Shown: positions 1 through 9,327 of the stretch, in pieces
Layout: each line of letters opens with the position of its first letter
How positions within the stretch are numbered: the first letter of the stretch is position 1
NCBI GenBank assembly: GCA_022482925.1
Contig: JAKVOG010000016.1
Span: forward strand, 1-61,574
DNA: 61,574 nt
Direction: 5' to 3'
Origin: Selenomonas sp.
GTDB taxonomy: Bacteria; Bacillota; Negativicutes; Selenomonadales; Selenomonadaceae
Notes under the pieces: generated by a model
Seen by the model: only the letters and a program-made list of their open reading frames with translations
Told to the model about the DNA's origin: nothing
The model's database searches: none
Program-made: the position numbers and the translations under genes

Positions 1-178
1 CAATAAATGCTCAAGCTCTGTGTTATATTCTCTTCTCAGCTTGTCTACAGTCTTGAAAGTTGCCACCCCAATCCGACAAGGATTTCCCAAGGCTTTTTTA
101 GATCTGCCCAAAGTAAAAAAGGGTAACTGTAGCTGCCCCTAATGCTCCTGCATGAAAATATTGCTTTATTAATTTCAT
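1..178 (-). CDS. possible 5' part of an unrecognised short membrane-anchored protein, frameshifted, runs off the window
   Basis: Unrecognised. An ATG at 178 (minus strand) opens a frame beginning MKLIKQYFHAGALGAATVTL, which looks like an N-terminal membrane segment, and stops after about 25 codons near 108. A second frame immediately continues as an ordinary-looking peptide (KKALGNPCRIGVATFKTVDK and on) to the window edge. One frameshift near 112 would join them into one gene lying downstream of the aminotransferase. The ribosome site is weak (GGGCGGC directly before ATG), and a perfect 8-bp inverted repeat (GCATGAAA/TTTCATGC, 151-181) overlaps the start. It may equally be non-coding. Nothing else is seen between 179 and 334. 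Confidence 0.25.
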
Positions 179-334
179 GCCGCCCTGTTTTTTTTAGCAT
201 ATCCTAAACCAATACATCAACATCCCCCACTTACTAAAACATGATCTCACAAGCATACATTACTTTAATCTTTACACCATAAAAAGATTTTCTTCAATAT
301 AAATATTAAATTCACCATCAACAATAGTTGTCTA

Positions 335-1418
335 TCAAAGCAAGCCTCTCCGTCCCATATCTTCAAACGCCTCCATCAGTTTCCGATTATCAGAGACAGT
401 GATATGACCGATATGCCCTACACGAAAAACGTTATCTGCATACTGGCCGCCATTTGGACAAACCCAAATTTGATAATCATTCCTTCATCGTGTTAAAAAT
501 ACTAGTAGCCGACACATTCTTTGGATGAAGCGATGTGACCGCATTCGACATAGACTCCGAAACAAATTCAAATGGTGATTTCGGCATGCATCTAATGAAT
601 TTTCTAAATTCTATACTACGCTGCACAATAAGCTTATGTTCTATTGCTACTCCTCCAGCTATTTTCAAACCTTTTAAACGAGCATTAATCTCCAAAAGTG
701 TCGTCACAGCCGGTGTAAATGGCGTCTGTCCACGGTCACCATTTTTGAGTGCCCTCTTCATAGAAAGATACATACAGATTTCATCATTGCGATTCACGCG
801 CTCTAGGGCCTCAGGACTCAAAGCCACAAGAGCAATACCAGGATGAACCGCCAAAGCCTTTTGTGAACCTGTAATCACCGCCCCTGCCCCCAATGCTGAC
901 ATATCCAATTCATCAGCAATAAAAGAACTGATAGCGTCTACTATTAAAAAAATATGCTCCCGATGACAAAAATCTGCAATAAGCTGCATATCATACAGTG
1001 TGCCAGAGGAAGTTTCTCCCATATTGACCAGCAACGTCGTATAACCACAGCCGCTATACTTTTCCAACTGTTTTGCTTTTATCTGTCTGCCAAACTCACA
1101 CTTAATCTCAGTATATTTCCTATCATGCAATTCACAAAGCTCCACAAATCGTTGGCCAAAGCTACCACCATTGATGACAATTGCCTTATCATCATGTCCC
1201 AGCAAATTCATTACACAGGATTCCATAGCACCTGTACCAGAGGTCGTCAAAAAAATGCACCTACTGTCTGCTGGTGCATTCAGAAAATCAAGCATCAAAC
1301 GCTCATTCTCAAGCATAACATTAGAGAACTCTGTTGTCCTGAAATACGGTGAAGATTGCCCTCCGATCTCTAAAACATCCGCTTTACTCATCACTGGGCC
1401 AACTGTAAAATTAAGCAT
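335..1418 (-). pseudogene. class V aminotransferase, 2-aminoethylphosphonate:pyruvate transaminase-like (PhnW family), frameshifted near its 3' end
   Basis: PLP-dependent class V aminotransferase related to PhnW, which interconverts phosphonoacetaldehyde/alanine and 2-aminoethylphosphonate/pyruvate. The start ATG at 1418 has AAGGAG six bases upstream. Visible features are the N-terminal TVGPV segment, the substrate/PLP region TTSGTGAMES, the cofactor Asp in IVDAISSF, and the Schiff-base Lys in TGSQKALAVHPG. The frame stops at 477 after 313 residues, but the next frame continues without interruption from 479 with NDYQIWVCPNGGQ through VGHIGHITVSDNR to a stop at 335-337, exactly the C-terminus the family should have. 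The total becomes about 360 residues, the normal length. One base appears to be missing near 478-480. The upstream neighbours (cytidylyltransferase fusion, LicD) suggest that an amino-phosphonate or amino-polyol phosphate is made, activated with CTP and attached to a surface glycan. The substrate is inferred, not shown. Confidence 0.7.
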
Positions 1419-1464
1419 TTATTTCTCCTTCTATTTGAAACCATGTCCATTACATTATGAGTGA

Positions 1465-2835
1465 CTATTTACAGATTTCAATGACATCTATTCCTTGATA
1501 GAAATCCTGAATAACTTTTGTTATTGCACTTGTAATTTCCGGTAAGACATTTCCTTCATCTCTTTTTTCACTTACAGAACGCACAAACTGCACAATCATG
1601 TTACGTATTCCCTCACCTTTCAACTGATAAAAGAACTTACGATTATCCCTTGGATCTTCAAATCTCGCTTCAAAATAGTCAGTCTTCCACCATGGCGCCG
1701 GTACAAAAATATATCCTTTCGTACCACTGATGATTAATTCTCCTTCTGACTTAACACCTTTACCTACCCTCAAAGATGCCACAGCTTCCGGATATATAAA
1801 ATCAATTTTCGTAAATGAATCTATCTTATACCTTTTTACAGATTTCTCTTCCCCTATATCATCCACTGTATCCCCCTTGTAAAACATGGTTTTAATAGAC
1901 TTAGATTCATAAGCCGTCCCCAGAAGCTTGAAAATAGCCAACAGAGCCTGCGGCCCCCAATCGCAGAGGCTCCCCACTGAATTCCCATCCAGCTTTGCCA
2001 GACTAGTTACAGCCGCATCTACAGAGGCAATCCTACCAATCAAGCCACTTTTCAACATAACAACCATCCGTTGAAAAGCCACCGTATAAGCTGTTTTCAG
2101 CGATTCCATCAAAACTAGGTTCTTTGACTCGGCCAACGCCAAAAGCTCAAGGTAATCTGCTTGAGCCAAAGTAATTGGAGACTCACAAATAACGTGAACA
2201 TTATATTCCAAAGCTCGTTGAATTAACGCATACCGTTCATATGGACTGCTTTGTATATAAACAGCCTCTACATTTGCCAATAGTTCATCATAATTATTAG
2301 TGATTAAATCTAAGTTTTTAAAATAATCCGGTAATTCACTTATGGAACTAGTACAAACACCTGTGAATTCCAAGCCGTTGACATATCCGCCTTCTCGCAA
2401 AAACTTCTCAATGACAGAACTAGATTCACCAACCACCCCCATCCTAATATGCTGTTCGTCCGAACGAAGCTCCGTACTAGATACTCCCTTGGTACGTGGC
2501 AAATAAACTACTTGGCAGTATTCATTCAGATAATCAAAATGACCTTCCCAGTCAGACCCGACCGTAAAAATATCCACACCGTAGCGCTGAATATCGTCTA
2601 TCTTCTGTCCCTGATATTCCTCAACAACAATGAGATCAGCTATTCCTGTTTCCTTGACAGCAGCAATCCGATCTGTCAACGATTGCTTGACATTAATCTT
2701 CCCCCGGTTTACATCAAAATCCTCAGAAGTAATTCCCACAATCAAAAAATCGCCCAAAGCCTTAGCATGCTGCAAAAGACGTATATGACCATAATGAAGA
2801 CAATCATAGGTGCCATAGGTTATTACTTTTATCAT
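1465..2835 (-). CDS. fused TagD-like cytidylyltransferase and Gfo/Idh/MocA-family oxidoreductase
   Basis: A 456-residue two-domain protein. Residues 1-128 are a TagD-type nucleotidyltransferase: GTYDCLHYGHIRLLQHA carries the HxGH motif, and VSSTELRSD matches the (I/V)SSTE motif that binds the CTP triphosphate. Enzymes of this group make CDP-glycerol or similar CDP-alcohols from the alcohol phosphate. From residue 130 a Gfo/Idh/MocA dehydrogenase follows: a Rossmann segment (MGVVGESSSVIEKF), the VEAVYIQSSPYERY strand and the ICESPI motif. In the family the second position of that motif is usually a catalytic Lys (EKP); here it is ESP. That missing Lys suggests altered or lost redox chemistry. 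The start has GGAG nine bases upstream. It lies between licD and the aminotransferase and is AT-rich like them. A route making a CDP-activated phosphonate or polyol for LicD is the natural guess; the fusion itself is clear, the substrate is not. Confidence 0.72.
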   Translation of the reverse strand: MIKVITYGTYDCLHYGHIRLLQHAKALGDFLIVGITSEDFDVNRGKINVKQSLTDRIAAVKETGIADLIVVEEYQGQKIDDIQRYGVDIFTVGSDWEGHFDYLNEYCQVVYLPRTKGVSSTELRSDEQHIRMGVVGESSSVIEKFLREGGYVNGLEFTGVCTSSISELPDYFKNLDLITNNYDELLANVEAVYIQSSPYERYALIQRALEYNVHVICESPITLAQADYLELLALAESKNLVLMESLKTAYTVAFQRMVVMLKSGLIGRIASVDAAVTSLAKLDGNSVGSLCDWGPQALLAIFKLLGTAYESKSIKTMFYKGDTVDDIGEEKSVKRYKIDSFTKIDFIYPEAVASLRVGKGVKSEGELIISGTKGYIFVPAPWWKTDYFEARFEDPRDNRKFFYQLKGEGIRNMIVQFVRSVSEKRDEGNVLPEITSAITKVIQDFYQGIDVIEICK

Positions 2836-3022
2836 TTGTCTCTACTCCATCCATATTGTAATATTTCGACCTCGTACAACCCTGCATACTTATAAACATG
2901 CAAAGAACAACATTCCAACTCAGTTAAATACTCCATATGATTGTCCTATATAGCTGTTGGGAACTCGTCATAAACCTAGAAATATACATCTTCATAGCTA
3001 CATAATTAGCATGAATAAAATT

Positions 3023-3865
3023 CTATACCTTTTCTACATAATAATCATGATGTGGTATCCGCTCTTTTTCAGACGGAAGTTTCATATAGTCTCCATACAA
3101 CTGTCTTAATATCTCATCAAACCTCTTTGGCCCTTTAAACTTATTCCCTTCAAAATCAATATATACACTTTCTTTGAATAACTCTCTATCATAGATTTCA
3201 ACTTCATCATACGTTCCCCATATCAAATTGCCTATATATTTAGTTTTATCATAAGGTTTTCTTGATACCCGTCTTAACTGTTTTTGAAAAAATCCCTTTC
3301 CTATTGCTTTGCTAAGGATATAGAACGGAAGCTTCACACTTTTCATAAAAAAAGATTTTGTATGCCCTATTTCAAAATATTTTCTTGTTGACTGAAAGCA
3401 AAGCGATGACAATACTACGCCTTTACGCCAGCCACTTACAGCTTCTTTCCAGGTATCGCCCATACCATCATATGGATAAATATCTACAAAAACTCCCATA
3501 CCATATGGTTTTTCGTTATCCATTACGATTTTATATCTATCATCCGAAACTCTTGCTATCATATATGGATATTCAAGACAGTTTTCCGAATTAAACAATC
3601 TGATATGGGGATGTTTTGACTCATACTCTTTAAAACTTACACAAAACTTATCATAATCCGGTCTTGGCATCATTATATCTATATCATCATCCCATGGGAT
3701 AAATCCTTTATGTCTTATAGCACCAAGTAATGTGCCAAACATTAAATAATATCTTATATTATTCTGTTCACATATTGATGCAATTAATTTTAATATCTCC
3801 AAAGATATCTTCTGTGTTTCTCTCAGTGTTAGTCTCTTATTTTCATCATTTGATTTAAACTTCAT
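3023..3865 (-). CDS. LicD-family phosphotransferase
   Basis: A 280-residue LicD protein, a nucleotidyltransferase-fold enzyme that moves phosphocholine, phosphoribitol or a related phospho-alcohol from its CDP carrier onto a sugar. The signature is complete: the YYLMFGTLLGAIRHKG helix, then PWDDDIDIMMPR with the metal-binding Asp residues, and later the paired YPYDGMGD segment. No membrane segment is visible, so it probably acts at the cytoplasmic face on lipid-linked precursors. ATG at 3865 follows AGAGGGG. Base composition is the most AT-rich of the whole window, a mark of recent acquisition. It directly precedes the CTP-dependent fusion gene, which fits its need for a CDP-activated donor. 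The actual group transferred is unknown; choline uptake/kinase genes (licA, licB) are not in the window. Confidence 0.85.
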   Translation of the reverse strand: MKFKSNDENKRLTLRETQKISLEILKLIASICEQNNIRYYLMFGTLLGAIRHKGFIPWDDDIDIMMPRPDYDKFCVSFKEYESKHPHIRLFNSENCLEYPYMIARVSDDRYKIVMDNEKPYGMGVFVDIYPYDGMGDTWKEAVSGWRKGVVLSSLCFQSTRKYFEIGHTKSFFMKSVKLPFYILSKAIGKGFFQKQLRRVSRKPYDKTKYIGNLIWGTYDEVEIYDRELFKESVYIDFEGNKFKGPKRFDEILRQLYGDYMKLPSEKERIPHHDYYVEKV

Positions 3866-3941
3866 TCAAAAACCCCTCTTAATAGCTGATCAAAAACTAC
3901 AAATTATATATATCAATTATAATTTTTTCATTACACTTAAA

Positions 3942-5165
3942 TTAATTGTTAAATCCATCTTTCTCAGTTATGAATTGATTTTCATAACAATTAGCTATAA
4001 ACGACCAACTATAGGCCTCACGCACACGCTTCTTTGCAAGTTCTCCATAATGTCTTCGCTCTTCCTCATCCATCATATCCGCCTGCTCTAACAGAGATTT
4101 CAGACTTCCAACAGCTTTTGACCAGTACATTCCCCCGTTCTCTGCCACTTCACGGTTAAAACCGACATCTAATAGTAAATTAAGTTCTGTACTTCCTAAA
4201 GCCTCCAGCAAACTAGGATTCGTACCGCCTACTTCATGCCCATGGATATAGCCATAAGCCTGCTCTCGAATTTTTTTCAATAAATCCGGATCATAGACTG
4301 TACCCACAAATTTTATACGGGAATCCAAGCTAAAACCTAATTTACTATCTAGTTTTTGCAGGAACTTATCATCTTTAGTTGTAATAATTGCAAAATTACG
4401 CTTGCTATTACTCAACATAAACTCACGAATCATAGTTTCAAAATTATTTTCAGGCACAAAACGACCAACTACTAAATAATACTGTCGTGGTTGTAATCCC
4501 CACTGCTGATACCAAGTAGAAAGATTTATATCATTATCTTCTAGAGATGATTTCCTTGTCTCCGCACCATATGCTATATAAGTAGTTATAGGCCGGTAAG
4601 CAGCATAAGTTTTTTGTATATACTTCTCGATATTCTTACTGTCGCAAATCAATAAATCCGCATACTTTACCATCAACTGTTCAGACTTTTTCCAATACCA
4701 ACGTACTGGTTTTGACCACTTATCTCGCATCCACTCGTGCCCATCTGGATTAACAAAAAGTCTTCCACCCAAGCTGTGCAATTCCCGTGCATACTTTCCA
4801 ATAAATGGACCGATTCTACAAGCCAATACATAAATAATAGGGTGCACGATCTTATTTTTTCGTATGTAATCCAAACAATTTCTTATCGCATAACAATCAT
4901 ATAGGACAGCTTGACCAGGTCCAACTTCTGGTACTTTAACCTTAAAACATTCTGCATCATGATATACAAATTGCTCAGGCATAACAGCAATTTTCTTGGA
5001 AACTCCACGCCCATTTGCCTTACATGCAACATGATATTTTATTCTACTCAAATGCTGATGATATTCCGTCAGCTTATCCACAAAAGTTTCATAACCACCA
5101 TAGGATCCAGGGATACCCTTAGAGCCAACGATAAACACATGTTGATAGTTTTCGCTAATAGTCAA
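3942..5165 (-). CDS. DUF1972/GT4-type glycosyltransferase (rhamnosyltransferase-like)
   Basis: A 407-residue glycosyltransferase of the GT-B fold. The N-terminus (VFIVGSKGIPGSYGGYETF) is the DUF1972 domain typical of capsule rhamnosyltransferases such as Cps2T and relatives. The C-terminal half has the GT4 elements: LVVGRFVPENNFETMI (sugar-nucleotide domain start) and GGTNPSLLEALGSTELNLLLDV, with the E of the EX7E motif. No transmembrane helix is seen, as expected of a cytoplasmic enzyme extending undecaprenyl-linked oligosaccharide. The start is TTG at 5165 with AGGA about ten bases upstream; I see no better ATG before the conserved region. Donor and acceptor cannot be read from the sequence; rhamnose is suggested only by family. 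It sits inside the polysaccharide operon. Confidence 0.85.
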   Translation of the reverse strand: MTISENYQHVFIVGSKGIPGSYGGYETFVDKLTEYHQHLSRIKYHVACKANGRGVSKKIAVMPEQFVYHDAECFKVKVPEVGPGQAVLYDCYAIRNCLDYIRKNKIVHPIIYVLACRIGPFIGKYARELHSLGGRLFVNPDGHEWMRDKWSKPVRWYWKKSEQLMVKYADLLICDSKNIEKYIQKTYAAYRPITTYIAYGAETRKSSLEDNDINLSTWYQQWGLQPRQYYLVVGRFVPENNFETMIREFMLSNSKRNFAIITTKDDKFLQKLDSKLGFSLDSRIKFVGTVYDPDLLKKIREQAYGYIHGHEVGGTNPSLLEALGSTELNLLLDVGFNREVAENGGMYWSKAVGSLKSLLEQADMMDEEERRHYGELAKKRVREAYSWSFIANCYENQFITEKDGFNN

Positions 5166-5295
5166 TATTAAAAATTCCTTTCTATTTGGACATTGATAAA
5201 ATCTATTCCCAATTTATTATTAGCGTTCTTTTGCCAATCCGCCAACATTCCGTATAATGTCTAATCACAAGTATAAATCACTAAATATTTTCTTG

Positions 5296-6312
5296 TTATT
5301 TTTGCTCCAAAGACTCATAATCCTCAGCTTCATAGTGAATGACCTGCGCTCCAGCATTTTCAAACTCAAACGGAATATACAATAATTCACGCAGAGCCTG
5401 CTTCACAGCCTGACGCTTCTCTGCTTGCACATAGAATACCAAGAATCCACCACCACCAGCACCGAGTAGCTTTCCTCCCAGAGCCCCAGCTTGTATCCCA
5501 CGTCGATAAAGGTCATCAATGCTATCACTACTGACCGCACTGCCAGTCTTACGCTTCAACTGCCAGGTATGATCGAGTAAGCGACCAAAGTCATCTAAAT
5601 CGCAGGTGATATCCGTCAAGATTTTTTCAGCATCATTGACTAGGCTAAGCATTTCCTGTAAACGAGCAATCCTTGCGACCTTGCTTTCTCCTTTTGCTAC
5701 ATTGGCTGTCTGAATAGCAGCTGAGAACCGAGTAAACCCAGTAAAAAACATCAGCAAATTTTTATTCAGCTGATGCTTACGAACTGGTGCAATAATGACA
5801 GGATGAACCTCGTATTGATCATCATTGAAATCAATTCTATTAAATCCACCAAAAGCAGCAGCCACCTGATCCTGCCAACCGCCAGCCTCGTGACAGAGCG
5901 TGCGTTCAACACAAATAGCTTCATTAGCTAACTTGCGCTTATCCACATATTTTCCTTTCAAACAGTAAAAGGCGTTCAACAGCCCCACTGCAAAAGAAGA
6001 ACTAGTGCCCAAACCGCTACGCGCTGGTAGGTCTGCATCATAAGTCAAACGCAATTCATGCATATCCAGCATCTGCATTGCATTGCGAATAAGCGGATGC
6101 TCAATATCCTTGTATTCATTGGCATATTCCATTTTTGAATAAGTCAAATGCGTTTTATAATCAAAAAAACGCGGCAAATGCCGCACGGTTACATAACAGT
6201 ATTTGTCAAATGTCGTGGATAAAACCGAACCACCATATTCATTAAAAAACTCCGGCATATCCGTACCACCACCGAAAAAAGACATTCTAAAAGGTGTCTG
6301 TGTAATAATCAT
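5296..6312 (-). CDS. hddA: GHMP kinase, D-glycero-D-manno-heptose 7-phosphate kinase-like
   Basis: A 338-residue GHMP-superfamily small-molecule kinase, close to HddA, which phosphorylates D-glycero-alpha-D-manno-heptose 7-phosphate at C1 on the way to GDP-heptose. The three GHMP motifs are present: TPFRMSFFGGGTDMPEF at the N-terminus, the glycine-rich ATP loop LPARSGLGTSSSFAVG (about residue 95), and GGKLLGAGGGGFLVFY near residue 280. Length matches HddA. The partner genes gmhA, hddC and gmhB are not in the window, so the heptose pathway either continues past the left edge or lies elsewhere. Fucokinase-type relatives share the same motifs, so the exact sugar is inferred. ATG at 6312 follows GGAGGAG at 11 bases. 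It occupies the middle of the polysaccharide operon, 36 bases after the initiating transferase. Confidence 0.8.
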   Translation of the reverse strand: MIITQTPFRMSFFGGGTDMPEFFNEYGGSVLSTTFDKYCYVTVRHLPRFFDYKTHLTYSKMEYANEYKDIEHPLIRNAMQMLDMHELRLTYDADLPARSGLGTSSSFAVGLLNAFYCLKGKYVDKRKLANEAICVERTLCHEAGGWQDQVAAAFGGFNRIDFNDDQYEVHPVIIAPVRKHQLNKNLLMFFTGFTRFSAAIQTANVAKGESKVARIARLQEMLSLVNDAEKILTDITCDLDDFGRLLDHTWQLKRKTGSAVSSDSIDDLYRRGIQAGALGGKLLGAGGGGFLVFYVQAEKRQAVKQALRELLYIPFEFENAGAQVIHYEAEDYESLEQK

Positions 6313-6348
6313 CTATATTCTTGCTCCTCCTGAAAAACGCGCCTCAAT

Positions 6349-7773
6349 TCAATACGCCCCCCTACCCGCAAACACAGTTGTAAAGGTTTTTGTCAGATAC
6401 ATTAAGTCAAGCCATATCGACCAATTACGCACATACCAAACATCCATCTCCACGCGCTCAGCAAATGTTGTATCATTACGTCCATTTACCTGCCAGTAGC
6501 CAGTGATACCTGGCACTGTCTGCTCAATAATCCCCAGATTGGCGCCGATATCAGTCTTCTCCCTAGGCAGGTACGGTCTAGGGCCGACGAGACTCATATC
6601 GCCTAATATCACATTAAACAGTTGAGGCAGTTCATCCAAGCTGTATTTGCGCATCCACACACCAGCCCTAGTAACCCTTGGATCATAGCCGCGCAGTTTA
6701 GCATAAGTATCCCATTCCTGCTGCTTATCAGGATGAGCAGTCAAATATCCTTTCAATAACCTATCACTGTCCATATACATGGAGCGAAACTTATAACATT
6801 TAAAAGTCTTACCGTCCTTACCAATCCTGCCTGCATTAAAAAAGACTGGACCTTTGGAGTCCAGCCTGATATATAATGCAAGAATAAGCAAAATCGGCGA
6901 AATAACTAAAATACCAAAAAAAGTACAAACTAAGTCAAATACTCGCTTGTAAATTCGATTACGACGAATCGCTAAATTATTATTCAAGCCAAGCATCAGC
7001 ATACGTTCATTAAAAAGGTTGTCCACAGTAATGCTAGCCATCGGAGTCTCAATAAGATCTGGTATATATTTAATATTCCGAACGTAGAGCTGAATATTTT
7101 CGATAAGCCTCGTAAGCTTTTCCTTGTCCAGTCCAGGGATAGCAATAACCACTGTCTGTACTCCAGTTTTTTTGATAACTTTCTCTGCTGCACTGATATT
7201 ACCAAACAGCGGATATTTCTCCAGCAGTTCCGGCACAATCGGATGGTCATCGAGAAAGCCGATAACTCGATAGCGGAAGCCACTATCCCCTTCAAAGCAT
7301 CGTATCAGCCGCTTAGCTGTCTTACCAGCACCAATGATTAGTACCGGCACCGTCATCAAATTGTGCGTCTTCAGGAACTTACGAGTGATGACTCGAAACA
7401 ATACCAAATTCGCACAGATGAAAAATGGTGTCAACAGCATGTATACACGTGGAACATCTACGCTAAGTTTAACGAAAAACAATAAGATGATACAGACTAT
7501 CGTGCCATAGAGCACTGATTCCACTATTTTCTTAACATCCATAATCAAGGGCCGCATCCGGGTGTAGGATCGGAAACTTCCCAGAAAAAGTACAAACAAT
7601 AATGGTATCCACAAAAGCACATAACTGCTAGAATAGATATGCATTCCCCCATCCAGCAACCAATGCAATAAAAAGCTTTCTCCTTCAGCGAGCAAAATAG
7701 CTGTATAATCTGTGATCAGCAATACCAACGGCAGTAAATATCTGCCTAATAACACAGATCTATTTTTTAACAA
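6349..7773 (-). CDS. undecaprenyl-phosphate sugar-1-phosphate transferase (WbaP/WcaJ type), initiating enzyme of the polysaccharide
   Basis: A polyprenyl glycosylphosphotransferase that puts the first sugar-1-phosphate on undecaprenyl phosphate. About four N-terminal membrane helices (LLPLVLLITDYTAILLAEG onward) precede a CoA-binding-like Rossmann domain (VPVLIIGAGKTAKRLI, about residue 160). A further helix (FDLVCTFFGILVISPILLIL) follows, then the catalytic domain with KCYKFRSMYMDSD, RKYSLDELPQLFNVILGDMS and SLVGPRPYLP, ending in the expected PGITGYWQVNGR. I place the start at TTG 7773, nine bases after GGAG; an upstream TTG at 7818 would add 15 residues without a clear ribosome site. It begins the biosynthetic part of the operon after the Wzz gene. 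The first sugar (Gal or Glc for WbaP/WcaJ) cannot be told from sequence alone. Confidence 0.9.
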   Translation of the reverse strand: MLKNRSVLLGRYLLPLVLLITDYTAILLAEGESFLLHWLLDGGMHIYSSSYVLLWIPLLFVLFLGSFRSYTRMRPLIMDVKKIVESVLYGTIVCIILLFFVKLSVDVPRVYMLLTPFFICANLVLFRVITRKFLKTHNLMTVPVLIIGAGKTAKRLIRCFEGDSGFRYRVIGFLDDHPIVPELLEKYPLFGNISAAEKVIKKTGVQTVVIAIPGLDKEKLTRLIENIQLYVRNIKYIPDLIETPMASITVDNLFNERMLMLGLNNNLAIRRNRIYKRVFDLVCTFFGILVISPILLILALYIRLDSKGPVFFNAGRIGKDGKTFKCYKFRSMYMDSDRLLKGYLTAHPDKQQEWDTYAKLRGYDPRVTRAGVWMRKYSLDELPQLFNVILGDMSLVGPRPYLPREKTDIGANLGIIEQTVPGITGYWQVNGRNDTTFAERVEMDVWYVRNWSIWLDLMYLTKTFTTVFAGRGAY

Positions 7774-7910
7774 CTTCCCCTTCTCCTCTACAGTAAACCA
7801 TATTTTGCAACTCCCCAATATAAAAATTAACTAGTACAGAGTATTATCAGAATTCTATCTCTTTAAAGATTTTTTAGAATTATTGCCTATTTTAACAACT
7901 ATTCTCATAT

Positions 7911-9266
7911 TTATTTCAGTTCTTTTCTATAGATAGCAAAAGCATACATAAAAGATATCAGCCCCCCCACCAATACCCCCACACCTGCAATCAATTTCTT
8001 TCTTGGAGTGGTAGGCTTGTTCAAATCTGGCAAATCAGCCGGATCGATAATCTGGATATCCATGGATCCCATAGCTTCCTGAATCTTGTCCTGCTCACAC
8101 TGCTTGACAAGATTCAGATAAACCTCGTTTTTGATCTTGGCATCACGATCAAGCTGCATATAGGTCATGACCGCATCTGGAAACTGGCCCATCTGCTTCT
8201 CTTTCTCGCTGCGTTTTGCTGTGATGGCCGCTACGCTGGCACTGGCCGCACTGGACTGCGCCTGGGCAAGGGCCTGGCTCTTCAGGAGTTCACTCTGTGC
8301 CGGATTCAGCGTAGCAGCATTAGAGTCAACCGCTGCAGACACTTCCTGGGACAGCGACTGCTGGAGTTCATTAAGCTGCTGCTGTGCGGCAATTACCGAT
8401 GGATGATTATCCGTGTAATGCTGACGTAGGCCAACGAGCTCGACTTCCTTCGCTACAATCTGGCTGCGGATGCTCTGTACGGTACTATTATCGTTGATAT
8501 TGTAGGCTTTGGCCCCCTCCTTCTGCTCCCCCAGTTTGCTTGTGGCCGTATCATATTGTGCCTGAGCAGACTTCTGTTGGACCTCCATGTCACTAATGGC
8601 CTTGTCATAGGCATTGAGCTGTTCAATCGCTAGTTTTGCCTGATCATTCGGACTATACATCTTGTTCTCTTTCGAGAATTCTGCCAGCTTCTGAGCTGCA
8701 TCATCAGATTCCTGTTTTGCTGCATCGATGCGGTCACTGAGGAATTTGACCAGCAGACTCTGTGTCTGCTGATTCATGTTTGTCTGCATAAGCAGGAAGT
8801 TATCCACCACACCTTGCGAGATCTGCTGTGCCTCTTCCGGAGTCTTCCCCTTCGCCGTAACAGTGATCAGATTTGTCTGCTTGGTGTTTTCTATTTTCAG
8901 GATAGACTTGGCAAACTCTGCCACGTCCGGCTTTGATTTCTCATCTTTCCATTCCAAACTGTCAATGATAGGCTGCAGGACCGTCCGTGATTTCATGAGC
9001 TCAATATAATTAGTGGGCGAACCTTGTGAGCTGCTTCCTCCAATGTTGTTACCCATGGCTGCCGCCATTGCTGATGCACCACTAACATCCTTACCTGCAC
9101 TACGGGTCTGGACCAATGTTGTGGATTCATACTGCTTGGGCAGCATAAAAGCAACGATTATCGCAATCACTGTGCAAATCACAACAATACCAACTGTCAC
9201 CTTTTTTCTTTCCCACATGATCTTGATGATCCGACCAAGGTCAATCGTCATTTCTTCATTTTCCAT
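7911..9266 (-). CDS. Wzz/GumC-type polysaccharide chain-length co-polymerase
   Basis: A 451-residue PCP protein of the inner membrane that sets chain length or gates export of a surface polysaccharide. The topology is classic: a short cytoplasmic N-terminus (MENEEMTIDLGRIIKIMWER), one helix (VGIVVICTVIAIIVAFMLP), a large periplasmic alpha-helical domain rich in Gln and Ala that should form coiled coils (residues about 150-350), then the PTTPRKKLIAG motif and a second helix (VGVLVGGLISFMYAFAIY). No tyrosine-kinase (Wzc) domain is fused. ATG at 9266 follows AAGG. It lies 61 bases after the NusG-like gene and 93 bases or more before the WbaP-like transferase, the standard order in regulated capsule and exopolysaccharide operons. 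Confidence 0.9.
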   Translation of the reverse strand: MENEEMTIDLGRIIKIMWERKKVTVGIVVICTVIAIIVAFMLPKQYESTTLVQTRSAGKDVSGASAMAAAMGNNIGGSSSQGSPTNYIELMKSRTVLQPIIDSLEWKDEKSKPDVAEFAKSILKIENTKQTNLITVTAKGKTPEEAQQISQGVVDNFLLMQTNMNQQTQSLLVKFLSDRIDAAKQESDDAAQKLAEFSKENKMYSPNDQAKLAIEQLNAYDKAISDMEVQQKSAQAQYDTATSKLGEQKEGAKAYNINDNSTVQSIRSQIVAKEVELVGLRQHYTDNHPSVIAAQQQLNELQQSLSQEVSAAVDSNAATLNPAQSELLKSQALAQAQSSAASASVAAITAKRSEKEKQMGQFPDAVMTYMQLDRDAKIKNEVYLNLVKQCEQDKIQEAMGSMDIQIIDPADLPDLNKPTTPRKKLIAGVGVLVGGLISFMYAFAIYRKELK

Positions 9267-9327
9267 TTACCTTCTTCGCTCCTCGCATAATATACTTTAT
9301 AAACTTATGGATAATACCTATCAAATA

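Noticed and set aside
151..181. Hairpin near the left edge as a terminator of the polysaccharide operon
   Set aside because: The 8-bp stem is followed by no T-run on the minus strand and overlaps a possible gene start.
335..480. Programmed frameshifting in the aminotransferase gene
   Set aside because: No slippery heptamer, no stimulating stem, and other genes of the window show similar isolated breaks.
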